Part shown: piece by piece, positions 5,014-9,093 of the stretch | Position numbering within the stretch: position 1 is the first letter of the stretch | How the letters are laid out: each line of letters opens with the position of its first letter | Source: Methanimicrococcus sp. | GTDB lineage: Archaea; Halobacteriota; Methanosarcinia; Methanosarcinales; Methanosarcinaceae | DNA length: 9,093 nt | Direction: 5' to 3' | Assembly: GCA_009776675.1 (NCBI GenBank) | Contig: WRNK01000037.1 | Location: 1-9,093 of the forward strand | Program-made: the position numbers and the translations under genes | The notes under the pieces: model-generated | Told to the model about the DNA's origin: nothing | Seen by the model: the letters and a program-made list of their open reading frames with translations, nothing else | Databases searched by the model: none

Positions 5014-6129
5014 ATGCAGTCCATTATTCAAGAAGCATTAAAATATAAAGAGCAAGACAAAGAATTCATGGCTAACGCCAGCGAAGACAGTTTTGAAGAA
5101 TTTGGCCAGCCGCGCATTGTCATTGTCGGTTGCGGCGGTGCCGGTAACAACACAATCAAACGCCTTTACAACATGGGTGTCGAAAATGCTGAAACAATTT
5201 GTATTAATACAGACAAACAGGATTTAGACAGAACCCGCGCTGACAAAAAAATCTTAATCGGCAAGACTCTTACAAGAGGTCTCGGTGCCGGCGGCTATCC
5301 CGAAATCGGAAGAAAAGCCGCTGAGCTTGCCCGCGGAACTCTTGAATCTGTTTTAAAAGATGCTGACCTTGTTTTCGTTACAGCCGGTATGGGCGGCGGT
5401 ACAGGTACAGGCGTCGCACCGGTCGTTGCCGAAGTTGCAAAAGAACAGGGTGCCATCGTTATCGGTATGGTTTCCAGCCCCTTCAAAGTTGAAGGCTCCC
5501 GTTCCCAAAAAGCACAAGAAGGTATCGAAGCTTTGAAGAAAGCCGCAGACACCGTCGTTATTTTAGACAACCAAAGACTTTTGGCACATGTTCCAAATCT
5601 CCCAATCGACCAAGCTCTTTCTGTGATGGATCAACTCATCGCCGAAACCGTCAAAGGTATCACCGAAACAATTACAGAATACTCACTTATCAACCTTGAC
5701 TACGCTGACATCCGTGCCACAATGGGTTGCGGCGGTATTGCCGTCATGCTTGTCGGCGAATCCAAGAATCAAAACAAGAGTCAAGAAGTTGTTAAAGCTG
5801 CATTAAACCACCCGCTCCTTGATGTTGACTACCGTGGTGCAACCGGATGTTTAATCCACATCACAGGCGGTCCGGATTTGAGTCTTCAAGAAGCCATGGA
5901 AATCGGGGAACAATTAACATACGAAATTTCCCAGGATGCAAAAGTGACAATCGGTGCTCGTGTCCTTGACGAATATGAAGGTCGTATCAGAGTCATGGCC
6001 ATCATGACGGGCGTTCAGCAAAGAGCAGGCAGTTTCACCAGCAGAAACCTTGACACAAACATGAACACCTCCAGAAACAGAGACATGAACTCGTTCTCTT
6101 CTAAAAACAATATCATCGACTTTATTTAA
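5014..6129 (+). CDS. ftsZ: Cell division GTPase FtsZ (probably archaeal FtsZ2 type)
   Basis: FtsZ is a tubulin-like GTPase that assembles at mid-cell to organise division. This 371-aa copy has every core element: GCGGAGNN (39-46), the NTD nucleotide contact (65-67), TRGLGAGG (87-94), the tubulin signature GGGTGTG (127-133) and the catalytic T7 loop [11 protein letters not shown] (227-237). The phrases [31 protein letters not shown] and SLINLDYAD recall archaeal FtsZ2 rather than FtsZ1; this clade call comes from memory and is less sure than the family. After the globular domain (to about residue 338) comes a short, polar Asn/Ser/Arg tail with a repeated SRNxD pattern. It ends in the hydrophobic NNIIDFI, probably a C-terminal interaction peptide. 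Codons appear more GC-rich than in the neighbours, as is common for highly expressed genes. It has its own promoter and a clear terminator, so it is likely monocistronic. Confidence 0.97.
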   Translation: MQSIIQEALKYKEQDKEFMANASEDSFEEFGQPRIVIVGCGGAGNNTIKRLYNMGVENAETICINTDKQDLDRTRADKKILIGKTLTRGLGAGGYPEIGRKAAELARGTLESVLKDADLVFVTAGMGGGTGTGVAPVVAEVAKEQGAIVIGMVSSPFKVEGSRSQKAQEGIEALKKAADTVVILDNQRLLAHVPNLPIDQALSVMDQLIAETVKGITETITEYSLINLDYADIRATMGCGGIAVMLVGESKNQNKSQEVVKAALNHPLLDVDYRGATGCLIHITGGPDLSLQEAMEIGEQLTYEISQDAKVTIGARVLDEYEGRIRVMAIMTGVQQRAGSFTSRNLDTNMNTSRNRDMNSFSSKNNIIDFI

Positions 6130-6152
6130 AAAAGTCAAATCCGGTAATCTCA

Positions 6153-6195
6153 GGCAACCGCCCAGTCGGTTGCCTTTATCCTCCTTTTTATTTTT
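6153..6195 (+). terminator. ftsZ terminator hairpin
   Basis: GGCAACCG (6153-6160) and CGGTTGCC (6167-6174) form a perfect 8-bp, GC-rich stem with a 6-nt loop. T-rich sequence follows (tttatcctcctttttat). It lies 24 bp after the ftsZ stop codon and separates ftsZ from the DHPS-like gene. Confidence 0.85.
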
Positions 6196-6207
6196 GAACT
6201 TGAAAAG

Positions 6208-6215
6208 TTTATTTA
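6208..6215 (+). promoter_or_regulatory. TATA-box candidate for the DHPS-like gene
   Basis: TTTATTTA, preceded by purine-rich gaaaag as a possible BRE, lies about 50 bp before the ATG at 6260. The predicted start near 6238 gives a leader of about 20 nt. It resembles the ftsZ element at 4964-4971. Confidence 0.45.
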
Positions 6216-6259
6216 TTCGTTTTTCATTGTATTCATAAATCTAAACAACGAGAGATTTT

Positions 6260-8026
6260 ATGAAAATTTTAATTATTACCGGTCAGTTGGCTTCTCAAAC
6301 AGTTCAAGAAACGGCATCAAGTATTGCAGAAATATTAATTCTGCCGGTACCTGTGGCTTCTCTTATCACGCCCCAAACCCTTCTGTTAGGATTTTTATCT
6401 TCATCCTTTTCTCAAAACAAGTACGATGCCATCCTTGTTTCGGGCTTTTCCAAATTTGACTATTCAAAAGTGGAAAAAGAAATTGGAAGCCCCATATTTC
6501 TGGGACCAAAACACGCCGGCGACTTAAAATATGTTATCGAAAACGAGGTTTTTTCTAAAATCGTTCCTGCTTGTGAACTCATTCAACTTCAAAAATCAGA
6601 AAAGGCTCAAGAGGAAGTGATTTTTTTTGAAAATAATTCTGTTTTTTCATTTACGATCGGCTCTGCTTCCCAAATTCCAATCGGCCATCCTTCTCGAATG
6701 AAAATATTGGCAGAAATCATCCAAGCCGACGCTTTATCACCCGATCAGCTAAAATCTGAAATTGATTTTTTGACATCAGAAGGAGCAGATATGATCGATT
6801 TGGGTTTTTCGCCGGAAGTTGATGACAAAAAAATTTCAGAAACATTGAAAATTGCCAAATCGCATACATCTCTCCCTCTAAGCATTGATTCATGCATTTT
6901 TAATCAAATGCGCGCAGGAATAAAAGCAGGCGCTGATTTGGTATTGAGTTTGGATCATGCCCTTCTCCAAGAGTTTTCAAATTATTTGAAAACACTTGCT
7001 CTCTATGGGAAAATACCGCTATTTCTGTCAGATACGGCTTTTGTTGTGATTCCTGATTCAGATACCATCCATGATCCAAAAGAAGCTCTTTTGTCTCTTG
7101 AAAAAAACATTGTGTTTGCCCAAAAACTCGGATTTGAAAAATTAATCGCCGATCCGATATTATCCCCCCCCGGATCATCATTGTTCCCTTCCCTTTCGAA
7201 TTATTTTTTATTCCATCAAAAATATCCAAACACACCTCTTCTATTTGGTATTGGCAATGTCACAGAATTGTTTGATGCCGATTCTGTCGGAATAAACGCA
7301 TTATTATCTTCATTTGCTCATGAATGCGGTGCATCCGTTTTATTTACGCCGGATGCCAGTGATAAATGCAAAGGTGCCGTCAAAGAATTAAAAAAAGCAT
7401 CGGAAATGATGATTTTATCAAGCATTCGGCATTCTTCTCTTAAAGACTTGGGAATCGACCTCTTAATACTCAAAGAGAAAAGAAAAAGATCAGAACTCAA
7501 TCTGCCTCTTATTTCAAAGCAAATCGAAAAAATCGGAAAAATGGAAAAAATTGAAAATATTGAAAAAACTGAAACTGGAAAAACCGAAAATACGGACTTT
7601 TCAAAAATACCAAAACCTGAATCCGATTCCGTATTCGAATCTGAAATACTTTTATTGGCCGGCTCCTTAAATCCGGCATTTATTTCGGGAACAAAATGGG
7701 GTTGGAAACCGGATGCTGCCGGAAATTTCATTATTGGCGTGGCATCGGCATCCGAAATTGTCGAATATTTGAAAACATTCCATCTTATTCAAGAAGAAGA
7801 GTCAGAAATTCTGAAAAATGTGAAAACCCCTCAGAAGCGTGTTATTGTTGCCGTCCATCCCCAAAGAATTGTCATCGGCACAGATTCTGCATTTATGATG
7901 GAGGCAATTATTAATGAAAATTTAATTACCGAGCTGAGTCATGCCGGATATTTAGGCAGGGAGCTTCAAAAAGCCGAAATTGCAATTCTTTTGGGACGCA
8001 GCTATTCGCAAGATGATGTTTTTTAA
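6260..8026 (+). CDS. Archaeal dihydropteroate-synthase-like protein (MJ0107/TIGR00284 type)
   Basis: This 588-aa protein has three parts. Residues 1-115 are a flavodoxin-like N-domain (MKILIITGQLA; VPVASLITPQ; DAILVSGF; GPKHAGDLK). Residues 145-405 are a TIM-barrel region related to the N-terminal part of dihydropteroate synthase, with HPSRMKILAEI, GADMIDLGFSPE (175-186), PLSIDS (206-211), AGADLVLSLDH, ADPILSPPG, and the family hallmark GIGNVTELFDADSVGINALL (330-349). Residues 470-588 are a C-domain recalling DUF4346, with GWKPDAAGNFIIGV and the closing SHAGYLGRELQKAEIAILLGR. This fusion is known only from archaea lacking bacterial DHPS, so a role in methanopterin-type pterin synthesis is suspected, but the reaction is not established. 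The domains are joined by a Lys/Glu/Asn-rich linker (419-455) with IEKIGKMEKIENIEK repeats. It probably makes the protein longer than usual relatives. ATG at 6260 follows acgagag, a weak Shine-Dalgarno site. Frame and family are secure; function is not. Confidence 0.9.
   Translation: MKILIITGQLASQTVQETASSIAEILILPVPVASLITPQTLLLGFLSSSFSQNKYDAILVSGFSKFDYSKVEKEIGSPIFLGPKHAGDLKYVIENEVFSKIVPACELIQLQKSEKAQEEVIFFENNSVFSFTIGSASQIPIGHPSRMKILAEIIQADALSPDQLKSEIDFLTSEGADMIDLGFSPEVDDKKISETLKIAKSHTSLPLSIDSCIFNQMRAGIKAGADLVLSLDHALLQEFSNYLKTLALYGKIPLFLSDTAFVVIPDSDTIHDPKEALLSLEKNIVFAQKLGFEKLIADPILSPPGSSLFPSLSNYFLFHQKYPNTPLLFGIGNVTELFDADSVGINALLSSFAHECGASVLFTPDASDKCKGAVKELKKASEMMILSSIRHSSLKDLGIDLLILKEKRKRSELNLPLISKQIEKIGKMEKIENIEKTETGKTENTDFSKIPKPESDSVFESEILLLAGSLNPAFISGTKWGWKPDAAGNFIIGVASASEIVEYLKTFHLIQEEESEILKNVKTPQKRVIVAVHPQRIVIGTDSAFMMEAIINENLITELSHAGYLGRELQKAEIAILLGRSYSQDDVF
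7514..7600 (+). repeat. Imperfect purine-rich coding repeat in the DHPS-like gene
   Basis: Repeated gaaaaa/ggaaaa/gaaaat words encode the low-complexity linker Q-IEKIGKMEKIENIEKTETGK (about residues 420-446). The repeat stays in frame. It lies between the barrel and the C-terminal domain, where expansion would be tolerated. Confidence 0.7.
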
Positions 8027-8083
8027 AACGTTCACATTACTGTATTCAAAATAATAAAAAAATAGAAATTATGGAAAGCTTAT

Positions 8084-8182
8084 TAATATTTTACAGCCAA
8101 TTGACAGAAGTATTAAAAAATATTAGATTTGTTTTTGTAAATTGTTTAATAAAATCACACATTTAACCTTTCGGGTGGCACA
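8084..8182 (+). promoter_or_regulatory. Promoter region of the 151-aa gene
   Basis: The 156-bp gap after the DHPS-like gene contains TATA-like tttaataa (8145-8152) and aaaaaatatta (8115-8125). It also has a 9-bp AT-only inverted repeat, taatatttt (8084-8092) and aaaatatta (8117-8125). gggtgg (8173-8178) lies just before the ATG and could pair with the 16S tail through ggtg. Which TATA element is used cannot be decided. Confidence 0.35.
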
Positions 8183-8638
8183 ATGAAACTTGACAACCAA
8201 GATAAAAAGCGCATTTTTGAGATTCTTGCAGAAAAGTACTTTAGAGAGAACCAATGGAAATATTTTTCCATATCAAAAGATGCTGAAAAAGTTCAAAAAT
8301 ATTCGGACGAGATCAACCGCCAGCATGCTGCTTATCCGAGTATTACGCGTGACTGGTATATCCAAAACAGCGGATCTCGCAGCATTCACTTATGCGATTC
8401 ATGGGAAGAATTAAAAATCATTCTCGGGTTTTTAAAAATCGGTGAAAAATACTTTGACTACTTTGTTGACACCGGTGAATTGAAGGCTTTTTGTGTTCTC
8501 AGCGCCACTAAAGAATTAGAGCCGGACAGAATTGATATGATTTTAAATGCACAAGAAGCCGGCATTAAAACACTCGTTTTCTTATCAGATGTGCCCGATG
8601 AAATCGAAGCTCATGTTCTTCAAATAAAAAGAAACTGA
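8183..8638 (+). CDS. Hypothetical protein, 151 aa
   Basis: I do not recognise this protein. It is soluble, with no signal peptide or membrane segment. The N-terminal third is rich in charged residues (MKLDNQDKKRIFEILAEKYF), probably helical. It is followed by aromatic-rich YPSITRDWYIQNSG (51-64) and SIHLCDSWEELKIILGFL (67-84). The C-terminal half alternates strands and helices: YFDYFVDTGELKAFCVL (90-106), then RIDMILNAQEAGIKTLVFLSDVPDE (116-140). The order acidic residue, strand, helix with NAQEAG, strand resembles the end of restriction-endonuclease-like folds. However, the E-x-K catalytic pair one would expect in KAFCVL is absent, so this is only a faint hint. The ATG at 8183 has a plausible ggtgg site before it. 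The stop codon lies inside the first copy of the 53-bp tandem repeat. Regular codon use and a complete frame make it a likely real gene. Confidence 0.8.
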   Translation: MKLDNQDKKRIFEILAEKYFRENQWKYFSISKDAEKVQKYSDEINRQHAAYPSITRDWYIQNSGSRSIHLCDSWEELKIILGFLKIGEKYFDYFVDTGELKAFCVLSATKELEPDRIDMILNAQEAGIKTLVFLSDVPDEIEAHVLQIKRN

Positions 8639-8793
8639 AAAAGTTTTTTCCTTTCTCTTTTTCTTTGTTTTTTAAACCAAAAAGAAACTGAAAAAGTTTC
8701 TTCCTTTCTCTTTTTCTTTGTTTTTTAAACCAAAAAGAAACTGAAAAAGTTTCTTCCTTTCTCTTTTTCTTTGTTTTTTAACCAAAAAGAAAC
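8626..8793. repeat. 53-bp tandem repeat, three copies plus a partial, terminator-like
   Basis: Copies begin at 8626, 8679 and 8732, and a partial one at 8784. The period is 53, 53 and 52 bp. Copies 1 and 2 differ only by one substitution (T for C in the stem); copy 3 lacks one A near its end. Each unit holds the arms AAGAAACT and AGTTTCTT around GAAAA, an 8-bp hairpin (one G-U pair in copy 1). This is followed by a pyrimidine run, tcctttctctttttctttg, and T6. The other strand also ends in T-rich runs. The array sits between two convergent genes, and its first copy includes the last codons and stop of the 151-aa gene. It therefore looks like a multiplied bidirectional terminator. Confidence 0.93.
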
Positions 8794-8816
8794 ATCTCAA
8801 TAATTGATACGTTTTT

Positions 8817-9093
8817 TCATATAATGGAAATATTAAAGAGAAGGATATAAGCGATAACAGTTACCAGTATGCTGTAAAGTGTCCCGATGAGATAATACTC
8901 GGCAAACTGAGAATTTTTTGAAATACGGTCGTATCTTGCAACGGACTTGGCAGTCATAATCAACCCGACGGCGGCAAATTGTCCGATACCGATAAAAATG
9001 CCCATCAGCAAACGTTCAAGAGTTCCGATGACGCTTCCGGCACCTAAAATCGGTTCATTTTCATTGGTGTCCGATGTCCTTTGAGGCTGATAT
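8817..9093 (-). CDS. Membrane protein, C-terminal part, DUF3307-like (5' end outside window)
   Basis: On the minus strand the frame is open from the right edge to a TGA at 8817-8819, giving about 91 residues. The upstream part reads YQPQRTSDTNENEPILGAG, a polar loop. It is followed by SVIGTLERLLMGIFIGIGQF (a membrane helix beginning with a conserved-looking GTLERLL), AAVGLIMTAKSVARYDRISK, and QFAEYYLIGTLYSILVTVIA, a second membrane helix. The sequence ERLL-GQ-AAVG-AKS-AR-FAEYYLIGTLYS matches what I remember of the C-terminus of DUF3307 membrane proteins, which have no established function. The TTG at 9009-9011 is not the start, since the frame continues upstream to the window edge. It is convergent with the 151-aa gene across the tandem repeat. 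Confidence 0.7.
   Translation of the reverse strand, partial: YQPQRTSDTNENEPILGAGSVIGTLERLLMGIFIGIGQFAAVGLIMTAKSVARYDRISKNSQFAEYYLIGTLYSILVTVIAYILLFNISII

Noticed and set aside
7318..7731. 137-codon frame on the minus strand with FSIFSIFPIFSI
   Set aside because: It is the mirror image of the Lys/Glu linker and flanking codons of the DHPS-like gene.
8071..8166. 31-residue hydrophobic frame (MESLLIFYSQLTEVLK...) before the 151-aa gene
   Set aside because: No Shine-Dalgarno site precedes it and it overlaps the likely promoter; a leader peptide cannot be excluded but is unsupported.
8626..8793. Possible CRISPR-like array
   Set aside because: The copies are contiguous with a 53-bp period and have no variable spacers between them; it is a plain tandem repeat.

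Overview
The window most likely comes from a low-GC methanogenic archaeon of the Methanosarcinales. Four points support this: an FtsZ with the euryarchaeal (FtsZ2-like) T7 loop, an archaea-only dihydropteroate-synthase-like protein of the MJ0107/TIGR00284 type, a YcaO-TfuA pair as used to thioamidate methyl-coenzyme M reductase, and archaeal-looking TATA elements with short leaders. The very AT-rich spacers would suit a gut genus such as Methanimicrococcus, but that genus assignment is inference.

Layout. Positions 1-1761 (+) hold the 3' part of ycaO and a complete tfuA, separated by an A/T-only-like repeat cluster. Positions 1762-2098 are a convergent spacer with a strong bidirectional hairpin terminator and several decayed duplications, one of which copies the 3' end of the next gene. 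Positions 2099-3157 (-) encode a 352-aa zinc, NADP-type secondary alcohol dehydrogenase very close to the Thermoanaerobacter/Clostridium enzyme. A 639-bp noncoding stretch follows, carrying its promoter, a palindrome, an 11-bp tandem repeat and the leader of tRNA-Leu(CAG) (3797-3879). Next on the + strand are 5-formyltetrahydrofolate cyclo-ligase (3990-4550), a 463-bp noncoding spacer, ftsZ (5014-6129) with a clear terminator, the DHPS-like protein (6260-8026) and a 151-aa protein of unknown function (8183-8638). The right edge holds the 3' end of a convergent membrane-protein gene (8817-9093, -), resembling the C-terminus of DUF3307 proteins. A 53-bp tandem repeat of terminator-like units separates the last two genes.

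How the parts relate. YcaO and TfuA act together on one peptide-backbone modification. The cyclo-ligase and the DHPS-like protein both belong to pterin/C1 metabolism but are separated by ftsZ and have their own promoters. The genes look mainly monocistronic, with a TATA element and often a T-rich terminator each.

No wholly new multi-gene system (defence, CRISPR, mobile element) is visible. The most interesting signals are three. First, both convergent junctions contain short duplications that copy the end of a neighbouring gene and look like repeated terminators. Second, a bacterial-type secondary alcohol dehydrogenase with a probable operator sits in a methanogen. Third, an unrecognised 151-aa protein has a C-terminal half faintly like a nuclease fold.
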